Assembly: GCA_035271065.1 (NCBI GenBank)
Contig: DATESB010000242.1
Span: 1-5,011, forward strand
Length of the DNA: 5,011 nucleotides
Source of the DNA: JAAYYM01 sp035271065
GTDB taxonomy: Bacteria; Bacillota; Clostridia; Lachnospirales; Lachnospiraceae
Direction of reading: 5' to 3'
Part shown: piece by piece, positions 1 to 5,011 of the stretch
How the letters are laid out: every line of letters begins with the position of its first letter
Position numbering within the stretch: position 1 is the first letter of the stretch
The notes under the pieces: model-generated
What the model was told of the DNA's origin: nothing
What the model saw: only the letters and a program-made list of their open reading frames with translations
The model's database searches: none
Position numbers and translations under genes: made by a program

Positions 1-321
1 ACCCTTATAGAACAAAATAGACGGAAATATGTATACAACCATTAAAGTATTATGGTCTAGCACAAATTGTTCCTTGGCGGATTTCTTCTGAATCTCATCA
101 TATTTTTTGTACACTTCATCAACAAAGCCTACTGCTATTTCGCCGCACATCAACTCCGTATTATCGGGTTGAGAAAAACGTTCTTCTATGGACTTAAAGA
201 TATGCTCATGTTCTTCATACAGCGACATGAAATGGTCTTTATAGGTATCTCTCTTAAAATAAACAAGGTCACCCTCAATTCCGAATAAAAAATCAGCCAA
301 ACCCTTAATTATCTGCTCCAT
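1..321 (-). CDS. Unrecognised protein downstream of yebC, partial (C-terminus beyond left edge)
   Basis: An open frame begins at ATG 321-319 and stays open for 107 codons to the left edge, so the C-terminus is missing. The protein starts MEQIIKGLADFLFGIEGDLV and is rich in charged and aromatic residues (YKDHF, YEEHEHIFKSIEERF, DEVYKKYDEIQKK). This suggests a mostly helical, probably cytosolic N-terminal part. The last visible stretch, about residues 93-105 (LMVVYIFPSILFY), is hydrophobic and could be a buried helix or the start of a membrane segment. There is no signal peptide. A GAAAGGA ribosome-binding site lies 8 nt before the ATG and overlaps the yebC stop codon; the gap is only 13 nt, so the gene is probably translationally coupled to yebC. 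I do not recognise the family and assign no function. The frame, the start and the ribosome-binding site together make it a convincing gene. Confidence 0.8.
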   Translation of the reverse strand, partial: MEQIIKGLADFLFGIEGDLVYFKRDTYKDHFMSLYEEHEHIFKSIEERFSQPDNTELMCGEIAVGFVDEVYKKYDEIQKKSAKEQFVLDHNTLMVVYIFPSILFYKG

Positions 322-334
322 GCTATAGTCCTTT

Positions 335-1063
335 CTATTCGTCCCAATTATGGTAGACATTCTGTACATCGTCCTCTTCATCCAGAAGATCCAATGTTTT
401 CTGTAATGACTTGATTGCTTCCTCATCCTTGAGTTCTACCCATGTCTGCGGTATCATTGTGACTTCCGCTGACATCATCGGTATCCCTGCATTTTCTAAT
501 TCCTGTCTTACGGTTCCGAAGTCATCCGGAGCGGTAATAATCTCATAACTGTCGTCTTCTTCCGCAAAGTCTTCCGCCCCTGCATCGAGTGCCAACATCA
601 TCAATTCGTCCGAATCGCCCTCGTATTCCTCCTTATCAACAATAATCTGACCCTTCTTATCAAACATAAAGGATACACAGCCTTGCGTTCCTACATTGCC
701 GTTTCCCTTTGTAAATGCGCTTCTTACATTTGCTGCCGTACGGTTCTTATTATCAGTAATGGCATCAACGATAATGGCAATACCGTTTGGTCCGTAACCC
801 TCATAGGTTACATATTCGTAATTTACATTTGCAGCATCACCTGCAGCTTTCTTGATTCCTCTGTCAATGGTATCGTTTGGCATATTATTAGCCTTTGCCT
901 TGGCAATGACATCACGCAGTCTTGAATTATTGTTCGGGTCTGCGCCGCCTTCCTTAACCGCTACAGCAATTTCTCTGCCTATAATCGTAAATATCTTTCC
1001 CTTTGCTGCATCATTTTTCTCTTTTTTGTGTTTAATGTTTGCAAATTTTGAATGTCCTGACAT
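335..1063 (-). CDS. yebC: YebC/PmpR (TACO1) family protein, translation factor/regulator
   Basis: This is a complete 242-residue YebC protein, close to the usual 240-250. It opens with the family signature MSGHSKFANIKHKK, with Phe where many bacteria have Trp, and continues with KIFTIIGREIAVAVKEGG, the YEGYGPNGIAIIVD block (about 88-100), TDNKNRTAANVRSAF (103-117) and a GCVSFMFDKKG segment (128-138). The C-terminus is acidic (DLLDEEDDVQNVYHNWDE). The family was long annotated as DNA-binding regulators. Later work on bacterial YebC proteins and mitochondrial TACO1 supports a role on the ribosome, relieving stalling at proline-rich stretches; applying that here is by homology. A GAGAGGT ribosome-binding site (1072-1078) lies 8 nt before ATG 1063-1061. 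A good promoter sits just upstream, so the gene probably has its own transcript as well as operon read-through. It is coupled to the unrecognised gene after it. Confidence 0.97.
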   Translation of the reverse strand: MSGHSKFANIKHKKEKNDAAKGKIFTIIGREIAVAVKEGGADPNNNSRLRDVIAKAKANNMPNDTIDRGIKKAAGDAANVNYEYVTYEGYGPNGIAIIVDAITDNKNRTAANVRSAFTKGNGNVGTQGCVSFMFDKKGQIIVDKEEYEGDSDELMMLALDAGAEDFAEEDDSYEIITAPDDFGTVRQELENAGIPMMSAEVTMIPQTWVELKDEEAIKSLQKTLDLLDEEDDVQNVYHNWDE

Positions 1064-1071
1064 TGTATCTT

Positions 1072-1078
1072 ACCTCTC
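1072..1078 (-). promoter_or_regulatory. Ribosome binding site of yebC
   Basis: On the minus strand GAGAGGT ends 8 nt before the yebC ATG. It is a good but not perfect Shine-Dalgarno match at normal spacing and confirms the start at 1063. Confidence 0.75.
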
Positions 1079-1094
1079 TTTTTTTCTCCGTGCT

Positions 1095-1123
1095 ATTGTA
1101 ACATTATTCATCTTGTTGTTCAA
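1095..1123 (-). promoter_or_regulatory. Predicted sigma-A promoter of yebC with extended -10
   Basis: On the minus strand TTGAAC (1123-1118) and TACAAT (1100-1095) are separated by exactly 17 nt. TACAAT matches the -10 consensus TATAAT at five of six bases, and TTGAAC matches TTGACA at four of six. TG at the extended -10 position (TGTTACAAT) strengthens the call. Transcription would start near 1088, giving a 5' leader of about 25 nt with the yebC ribosome-binding site in it. The -35 lies inside the last codons of the upstream CBS-protein gene, so this promoter would give yebC and the gene after it expression independent of the operon. Confidence 0.6.
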
Positions 1124-2144
1124 CCTCTTTTAGAGGTTCTTCTTTTTCCGCCTTATTCTCCGCTTCTTCAGTTTCCTCCTCAGGCGGCAACTGCGTCACA
1201 TGTACTGTTGCAATCATTTTGTTTTCAACAGAAGTTACTTCAAAATGATAACCCATGTAATCTATTCCGAATGTTTCATCTTCTTCCGGTATCTTGCCGA
1301 GTTGTGCTGTCAAGAAGCCGTTCAGTGTGTCGAATTCATCTGCTTCCATTTCAATCCCAAGAATGTCTTCTACTTCCTCAAGCGTTGTCATACCTTCCAT
1401 AATATAGGTATTGTCTTCATTTTCGGTAATATGCGTTTCGTCCTCATCATACTCATCCAGAATATTACCGACGATTTCTTCTAAAATATCTTCCATTGCA
1501 ATCAAGCCTGCGGTCTGTCCGTACTCATCCACGACAATGACCATATGTATTTTTTCTGATTGCATTGTATTAAATAATACATCAATATGTCTTGTTTCCG
1601 GAATGAACCGTGCATCCATAATCAAATCGTCAATCTCTTTGATTGGTACCTGCCTGAGATTTTCATCCGAATACTTTCGCAAAGCATCCTTTAAATGCAA
1701 GATACCGATAATATTATCAATATTATCTTCATAAACGGGATACCTGCTGTTCTTCTCTTCTAATATGACAGCCACCGCTGCTTCCAACGTCTCGCTTCCG
1801 TCAAGCGCAACAATGTTCGTGCGGTGCGTCATGATATCCTTTGCTTCCTTATCGCCGAATTCAACGATATTCGTAATCATTTCCGCTTCGCTTGCCTGTA
1901 ATACGCCTTGTTCATGCCCTTCATTTACCATGGAAATGATTTCTTCTTCCGTCACATCCTCTAGTGATTTCTTTAAAATCAACGATAAAAGATACGTAAA
2001 TGGCATAACGATATACTTCCCTGCCGATAACAGAAGCGTTTTCATAAACGGATCTCTGTCCTCCGCGTGTTCTTTTGCCTTTCTGATTGCCTCGCCCAGG
2101 CCATAAAGCAGCGCCAATGCTGCAAATACTGATAGCCAGATCAA
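1104..2144 (-). CDS. CorC/HlyC-like twin CBS domain protein with reduced membrane region
   Basis: This 346-residue protein has the CNNM/CorC/HlyC layout without most of the usual multi-pass DUF21 domain. Residues 2-18 form one hydrophobic helix (IWLSVFAALALLYGLG), and residues 37-57 form a second, more amphipathic one. VTEEEIISMVNEGHEQGVL (64-82) is the family linker. CBS domain 1 covers about 101-160 (DIMTHRTNIVALD, SRYPVYED, IIGILHLKD), CBS domain 2 about 167-225 (MVIVVDEYGQTAGLIAMEDI), and the CorC_HlyC C-terminal domain about 238-318. An acidic tail of some 28 residues ends the protein. CBS pairs in this family bind adenine nucleotides. Relatives act in magnesium or cobalt export or protection, and the name haemolysin is historical. 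With so little membrane domain it is more likely an accessory or sensor than a channel, which is inference. The start is TTG at 2144, fixed by a strong ribosome-binding site and an in-frame TAA at 2159-2157. Confidence 0.93.
   Translation of the reverse strand: MIWLSVFAALALLYGLGEAIRKAKEHAEDRDPFMKTLLLSAGKYIVMPFTYLLSLILKKSLEDVTEEEIISMVNEGHEQGVLQASEAEMITNIVEFGDKEAKDIMTHRTNIVALDGSETLEAAVAVILEEKNSRYPVYEDNIDNIIGILHLKDALRKYSDENLRQVPIKEIDDLIMDARFIPETRHIDVLFNTMQSEKIHMVIVVDEYGQTAGLIAMEDILEEIVGNILDEYDEDETHITENEDNTYIMEGMTTLEEVEDILGIEMEADEFDTLNGFLTAQLGKIPEEDETFGIDYMGYHFEVTSVENKMIATVHVTQLPPEEETEEAENKAEKEEPLKEVEQQDE
1122..1138 (-). repeat. Perfect inverted repeat AACCTCT-n3-AGAGGTT at the yebC promoter -35
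   Basis: Arms 1122-1128 and 1132-1138 are exact reverse complements with a 3-nt spacer. The repeat overlaps the first two bases of the -35 hexamer of the predicted yebC promoter and lies within the 3' end of the CBS-protein coding sequence (codons for PLKEVE). It could be an operator or a small mRNA hairpin. No U-tract follows on the minus strand, so it is not an intrinsic terminator. It may also be a by-product of codon use. Confidence 0.4.
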
Positions 2145-2151
2145 ATTTCTT

Positions 2152-2158
2152 CCTCCTT
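2152..2158 (-). promoter_or_regulatory. Strong Shine-Dalgarno that sets the TTG start of the CBS protein
   Basis: AAGGAGG on the minus strand is a full match to the anti-Shine-Dalgarno and sits 7 nt before TTG 2144-2142. An in-frame stop codon at 2159-2157 overlaps its first bases, so no upstream start is possible. A near-perfect site thus compensates for a weak start codon. It directly abuts the 3' arm of a 13-bp hairpin. Confidence 0.85.
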
Positions 2159-2187
2159 ATTTGCAGTTTTCTTCGAAAACTACAAAT
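2159..2187 (-). repeat. 13-bp hairpin between ndoA and the CBS-protein gene
   Basis: On the plus strand the arms are ATTTGCAGTTTTC (2159-2171) and GAAAACTACAAAT (2175-2187), separated by TTC. In minus-strand RNA this folds into a 13-bp stem with a GAA loop; the only imperfection is one G-U pair. The stem begins 5 nt after the ndoA stop codon and ends exactly where the Shine-Dalgarno of the next gene begins. No U-tract follows on either strand, so it does not look like an intrinsic terminator. A role in mRNA stability, processing or translation of the downstream TTG-start gene is plausible but inferred. Confidence 0.6.
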
Positions 2188-2192
2188 TAATC

Positions 2193-2540
2193 CTATGTAG
2201 TAAGTTCCAAGCTGATACTGAGTGCTTTGTCTACCTTTCTCATCATGGTATCATCCAAATGACAAATTCTGTCCTTGAGTCTCTTCTTATCTATGGTACG
2301 TAATTGTTCCAACAAAATCACCGAATCCTTCACCATTGCATATTCGCTTGCCGACAATTCAATGTGCGTCGGAAGTTTTGCCTTGTTCATCTTTGATGTA
2401 ATGGCTGCGCAAATCACGGTCGGACTGTGCTTATTTCCAATATCATTCTGTATAATGACCACAGGTCTGATGCCTCCCTGCTCAGAACCAATGACCGGTC
2501 TTAAGTCTGCGTAATAGACATCTCCTCGTTTCATGTTCAT
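2193..2540 (-). CDS. ndoA: MazF/EndoA (PemK family) mRNA interferase
   Basis: This 115-residue protein matches the length and sequence style of Bacillus subtilis EndoA (MazF) throughout. It has KRGDVYYADL at the start, GSEQGGIRPVVIIQNDIGN (18-36), AAITS (45-49), AKLPTHIEL (54-62), DSVILLEQLRTIDKKRL (72-88) and CHLDDTMMRKVDKAL (93-107). The two residues known to be catalytic in the Bacillus enzyme are kept as Arg25 and Thr48. The family cuts single-stranded mRNA at short motifs; the Bacillus enzyme prefers UACAU, and whether this one does is inferred. The start is the first ATG after an in-frame TGA. Its only ribosome-binding-site candidate (AAGGG, 2559-2555) is 14 nt away, which is long. In Bacillus an antitoxin gene (ndoAI) lies between alr and ndoA. 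Here the gap is 88 nt, too short for one, and none is seen in the window. Confidence 0.96.
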   Translation of the reverse strand: MNMKRGDVYYADLRPVIGSEQGGIRPVVIIQNDIGNKHSPTVICAAITSKMNKAKLPTHIELSASEYAMVKDSVILLEQLRTIDKKRLKDRICHLDDTMMRKVDKALSISLELTT

Positions 2541-2550
2541 AATACTTGTT

Positions 2551-2603
2551 CACACCCTTCATTTCATACTATGTTTCCAGTATTACCAATTTATCCGGGT
2601 GTA
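2551..2603 (-). promoter_or_regulatory. Structured leader of ndoA that can pair with its ribosome binding site
   Basis: In minus-strand RNA, ACACCC (2602-2597) can pair with GGGUGU (2557-2552), with one extra U-G pair outside. Inside it AUACU (2583-2579) pairs with AGUAU (2570-2566) around an 8-nt loop. The 3' arm of the outer stem contains the GGG of AAGGG, the only visible ribosome-binding-site candidate for ndoA. If formed, the fold would limit translation of the nuclease. The outer stem is short with a 39-nt interior, so it is only moderately convincing without comparative support. Confidence 0.35.
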
Positions 2604-2611
2604 TGCGCATA
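2602..2611. repeat. 10-bp perfect palindrome TATGCGCATA in the alr-ndoA gap
   Basis: TATGCGCATA is its own reverse complement and lies in the alr-ndoA gap, starting 17 nt after the alr stop codon. A 10-bp palindrome could be a small operator half or chance; no promoter-like hexamers flank it convincingly. Confidence 0.25.
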
Positions 2612-2628
2612 ATTATTCAAAACATTAA

Positions 2629-3771
2629 TTATGTTTGGCTTTTTGTATAAATACGGGGATCTCGCGGTGAAATATCACATACCAATTCATAATTGAATCT
2701 CCCAGAAAGTTCACCAAGTTCCTCTGCCGATATCGTTTCTTCTCCCATGCTGCCTAACAGTACTACTTTGTCATATTCTTTTGCCTCAGGAATATCTGTT
2801 ACATCAACCATCATTTGATCCATGCAGACACGGCCCAATATAGGAGCCCGTTTTCCGCCTATTAATACGCTTCCTTTGTTGGAAAGTGTTCTGGGATATC
2901 CATCTCCGTATCCAACCGGAACGGTTGCAATCCTCATCGTTTTACTTGCTACAAAGGTGCCGCCGTAGCTGACTGCTGTTCCTGCTTCAATCTCCTTAAT
3001 CCATACAATGCAGCTGTTCCATTGAAGAGCAGGCTTTAATTTAATTTCATCACGTCTCATTTCCTCTGACGGCCACAATCCATACATGGAAACGCCTGCG
3101 CGCACCAAGTCCATACATGCCTCCGGCAATTCCATAATCGCTGCAGAATTGGCACAATGATGAAGCGGAATACGGAATTGTATACGTTCTTCAAGCTGTT
3201 TGATAAACGTCTCAAATAGATGAAGTTGCTGTAGCGCAAACTGTTTGTCTGCATAGTCGGCTTTTGCAAAATGTGTGAAAATACCCTCTATTTCAATCAT
3301 AGGTAACTTTGCAATTGCTTCTATCGTTCTAAGTGCCTCCTCATTCGGCAAGAAGCCAATGCGAGACATTCCGGTATCTATCTTAATATGAATAAAAACC
3401 TTCTGATTGAGTTTCACAGCATATTCGGATAGTTTGGCAGCTGTTTCTAATTTGAAAACCGTTGGTCTAATTTGCTGCGCAATCATTTTCTCATAGGTGT
3501 CTTCAAATGTATATCCCAAGACCAATATCGGCTTCTGTAGTTGTGCACCTCGTAGCGCAAATGCTTCTTCGGCTGTTGCCACGGCATAGCCAAACAAATA
3601 ATCAAAATGCTCTAATTCTTGTGCAATCGGGATTGCACCATGCCCATACCCATCCGTTTTAATGACGGCAAGCATCTTAGTGTCCGGATTGAGTTTATGA
3701 TGCATACCTTCTAAATTATATGCAATTGCATCCAAATCTACCTTCACGCATACGCGTTGATTATGTTCCAT
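2629..3771 (-). CDS. alr: Alanine racemase, PLP-dependent
   Basis: This complete 380-residue alanine racemase is of normal family length (about 370-390). It interconverts L- and D-alanine, supplying D-alanine for peptidoglycan. The N-terminal TIM barrel carries the PLP-binding Lys38 in AVIKTDGYGHG, with Thr-Asp-Gly where many homologues have Ala-Asn-Ala. MSRIGF (135-140) holds Arg137, which in the family contacts the cofactor. HHCANSAA (204-211) and DLVRAGVSMYG (221-231) follow. The C-terminal domain carries the catalytic tyrosine of AVSYGGTF (Tyr269), PVGYGDGYPR (285-294), GRVCMDQMMVDVT (313-325) and SPRDPRIY near the end. There is no signal peptide; the enzyme is cytosolic. The ATG follows the TAA of the upstream gene with no gap. 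Its GGAGG (3787-3783, 11 nt away) lies inside that gene, so translation is probably coupled. Confidence 0.98.
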   Translation of the reverse strand: MEHNQRVCVKVDLDAIAYNLEGMHHKLNPDTKMLAVIKTDGYGHGAIPIAQELEHFDYLFGYAVATAEEAFALRGAQLQKPILVLGYTFEDTYEKMIAQQIRPTVFKLETAAKLSEYAVKLNQKVFIHIKIDTGMSRIGFLPNEEALRTIEAIAKLPMIEIEGIFTHFAKADYADKQFALQQLHLFETFIKQLEERIQFRIPLHHCANSAAIMELPEACMDLVRAGVSMYGLWPSEEMRRDEIKLKPALQWNSCIVWIKEIEAGTAVSYGGTFVASKTMRIATVPVGYGDGYPRTLSNKGSVLIGGKRAPILGRVCMDQMMVDVTDIPEAKEYDKVVLLGSMGEETISAEELGELSGRFNYELVCDISPRDPRIYTKSQT

Positions 3772-5011
3772 TTAAATCGTCGCCTCCGAATGTATCATCT
3801 GTTTCAGTTCATGTAAGATATCTGTTGCCAACATTGCGTGTTTGCCGCACTTTTCCTCTGCAGCATCTCCTGCCAGACCATGTAGATAGACGCCAAGTGT
3901 TGCTGCACGGTATGTCGAAACTTTTTGTGCCAGCAAACCTGTAATGACACCGCACAGAACATCGCCCGCACCGGCAGTTGCCATGCCTGAATTGCCTGAC
4001 AGATTTATATAGTCAGGCTCACCCGGTGCACTTACAATGGTTCTTGCGTCCTTTAGCACACAAGTAATCTGATGCTTTTGGGCATATTCATGTGCACATT
4101 CTATGATATTTGCTTGGATATCCTGCGCCTCTTGATGCGCCAGTCTTGTCATTTCGCCCAAATGCGGAGTGACAATGACATCTCTGTTATTAAAGTACTG
4201 TTCCAAGTTGTCTGTTGCAATGATATTCAGTGCATCTGCATCCAGTACAATCGGACAAGTGCTGTTTTGAAGAACATAGCGCACAATCTGTTTTGCCGTC
4301 TCAGATTGTGACATCCCGGGTCCCATTAAAATAACATCCGCCCATGCAATTCCTTGGTCAATACGTTCTGTCATGATTTGATTGGGCTCATAAGTTTCTA
4401 ACATTGCTTCCGGCAGCCGTTCCTGTATGATTTCACGATTGGAATCCTCTGTTAGAATTTTAACCATTCCGGCACCCATTCTATAAGCCGCTTCCGCACA
4501 AAGGAGTGCTGCTCCGCACATATTCTTGCTGCCTGCTACCGCAAGAACTTTGCCATAGGTTCCTTTATGGGAATATGCAGGCTTTTCCGGAAGAATGATA
4601 TCTTCTCGGTCATAAGCAATCATTTGCGGCTTTAAAGCTTCATATGCGTGTTCTATAATTCCTATATTTTTGACGATTAACTTCCCGACATAATCAGCAC
4701 CGGGATATAAAAGTGTTCCCACTTTTTGATAGGCAAAGGTGACGGTAATGTCCGCAGAAAATGCGCATCCCATAACCTTTCCGCTGTCTGCATGGATGCC
4801 GCTCGGAAGGTCTATTGCTATCTTAACTGCCTCAATCGCATTCATCTGAGTAATCGCATCCGCATAAATACCCTCAATATTTCGATTGAGTCCAATCCCA
4901 AATAAAGCATCTATTACTGTAGTATATGCGCCTTGCGGTATTGTGTCATATACCGATATGCCATAAGATTCTAACGTTTTTAACTGTGTCCTTACAGACT
5001 CTGTACACTGT
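3772..5011 (-). CDS. nnr: Bifunctional NAD(P)H-hydrate epimerase / ADP-dependent NAD(P)H-hydrate dehydratase, partial (N-terminus beyond right edge)
   Basis: The frame is open to the right edge, so the ATG at 4845 is internal; 412 residues are visible and about 90 N-terminal ones are probably missing. Visible residues 1-130 are the end of the YjeF_N epimerase domain (VIDALFGIGLNRNIEG at 32-47, AIDLPSGIHADSG at 65-77). Residues about 140-405 are the dehydratase domain: HKGTYGKVLAVAGS (148-161), GPGM (230-233), LDADAL (256-261), TPHLGE (281-286) and ATAGAGDVL (344-352), whose Asp350 is the expected catalytic base. The enzyme repairs hydrated NADH and NADPH: the epimerase interconverts R and S forms and the dehydratase restores the S form using ADP. 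It is cytosolic. The gene ends in TAA directly against the alr ATG, a neighbourhood common in Firmicutes. Annotating only the 357-residue frame from 4845 would cut the epimerase domain. Confidence 0.96.
   Translation of the reverse strand, partial: QCTESVRTQLKTLESYGISVYDTIPQGAYTTVIDALFGIGLNRNIEGIYADAITQMNAIEAVKIAIDLPSGIHADSGKVMGCAFSADITVTFAYQKVGTLLYPGADYVGKLIVKNIGIIEHAYEALKPQMIAYDREDIILPEKPAYSHKGTYGKVLAVAGSKNMCGAALLCAEAAYRMGAGMVKILTEDSNREIIQERLPEAMLETYEPNQIMTERIDQGIAWADVILMGPGMSQSETAKQIVRYVLQNSTCPIVLDADALNIIATDNLEQYFNNRDVIVTPHLGEMTRLAHQEAQDIQANIIECAHEYAQKHQITCVLKDARTIVSAPGEPDYINLSGNSGMATAGAGDVLCGVITGLLAQKVSTYRAATLGVYLHGLAGDAAEEKCGKHAMLATDILHELKQMIHSEATI
3783..3787 (-). promoter_or_regulatory. 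Ribosome binding site of alr inside the upstream gene
   Basis: GGAGG on the minus strand lies 11 nt before the alr ATG, within the codons for Ser-Glu-Ala of the upstream protein. The spacing is a little long, but reinitiation by ribosomes ending at the adjacent TAA would help, since stop and start codons touch (TAAATG). Confidence 0.65.

Noticed and set aside
67..288. Plus-strand frame of 73 codons in the left region
   Set aside because: It lies antisense to the minus-strand gene at 321-1, which has a good ribosome-binding site and sensible composition. The plus frame has neither.
1122..1150. Plus-strand intrinsic terminator from the AACCTCT/AGAGGTT hairpin followed by CTTCTTTTT
   Set aside because: The stem is only 7 bp, the T-stretch is interrupted and not adjacent, and no plus-strand gene ends here.
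2569..2610. 13-codon frame on the minus strand between alr and ndoA (MRIHPDKLVILET) as a remnant antitoxin or leader peptide
   Set aside because: No ribosome-binding site precedes it, it is far too short for an antitoxin, and such a frame is expected by chance.
2541..2628. Dedicated promoter for ndoA in the alr-ndoA gap
   Set aside because: The best pairs (TTGAAT with GATAAA at 19 nt, TTGGTA with TATGAA at 15 nt) match poorly and have bad spacing. Read-through from alr is the simpler view.
3772..4845. A stand-alone 357-residue dehydratase gene starting at ATG 4845
   Set aside because: The frame continues upstream to the window edge with clear YjeF_N epimerase sequence (VIDALFGIGLNRNIEG), so this ATG is internal to a larger bifunctional gene.

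Overview
The window is a compact, single-strand stretch of a low-to-moderate GC Firmicutes chromosome. All six supported genes lie on the minus strand, so they read from right to left, and they leave almost no non-coding DNA. Gene content and order (NAD(P)HX repair enzyme, alanine racemase, MazF/EndoA endoribonuclease, CBS/CorC protein, YebC) and the MSGHSKFANIKHKK form of YebC suggest class Clostridia. Lachnospiraceae is my best guess, inferred from protein style and not proven.

Layout in transcription order: (1) 5011-3772, a bifunctional NAD(P)HX epimerase/dehydratase that enters from the right edge, with the end of the YjeF_N domain and the full ADP-dependent dehydratase domain present; (2) 3771-2629, alanine racemase (alr), whose ATG directly follows the stop codon of gene 1; (3) 2540-2193, MazF/EndoA-type mRNA interferase (ndoA) after an 88-nt gap, with no antitoxin gene next to it; (4) 2144-1104, a CorC/HlyC-like twin-CBS protein starting at TTG and with a much reduced membrane region; (5) 1063-335, a YebC/TACO1 family translation factor; (6) 321-1, a partial protein I do not recognise, coupled to yebC and leaving the window at the left edge. 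No stretch over 100 bases lacks a gene. I see no tRNA, rRNA, CRISPR array, insertion sequence or convincing intrinsic terminator.

The genes fit a housekeeping operon: cofactor repair, D-alanine supply for peptidoglycan, mRNA cleavage, a membrane-linked CBS sensor or transport accessory, and relief of ribosome stalling. The non-coding joints hold the most interesting signals: a 13-bp hairpin abutting the Shine-Dalgarno of the TTG-start gene, a UACAU pentamer across the ndoA stop codon, a structured leader that can pair with the only ribosome-binding-site candidate of ndoA, and a good sigma-A-type extended -10 promoter in front of yebC with an inverted repeat at its -35. I do not see a clearly new multi-gene system. 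The best leads are possible post-transcriptional control of an antitoxin-less ndoA and the unidentified protein after yebC.
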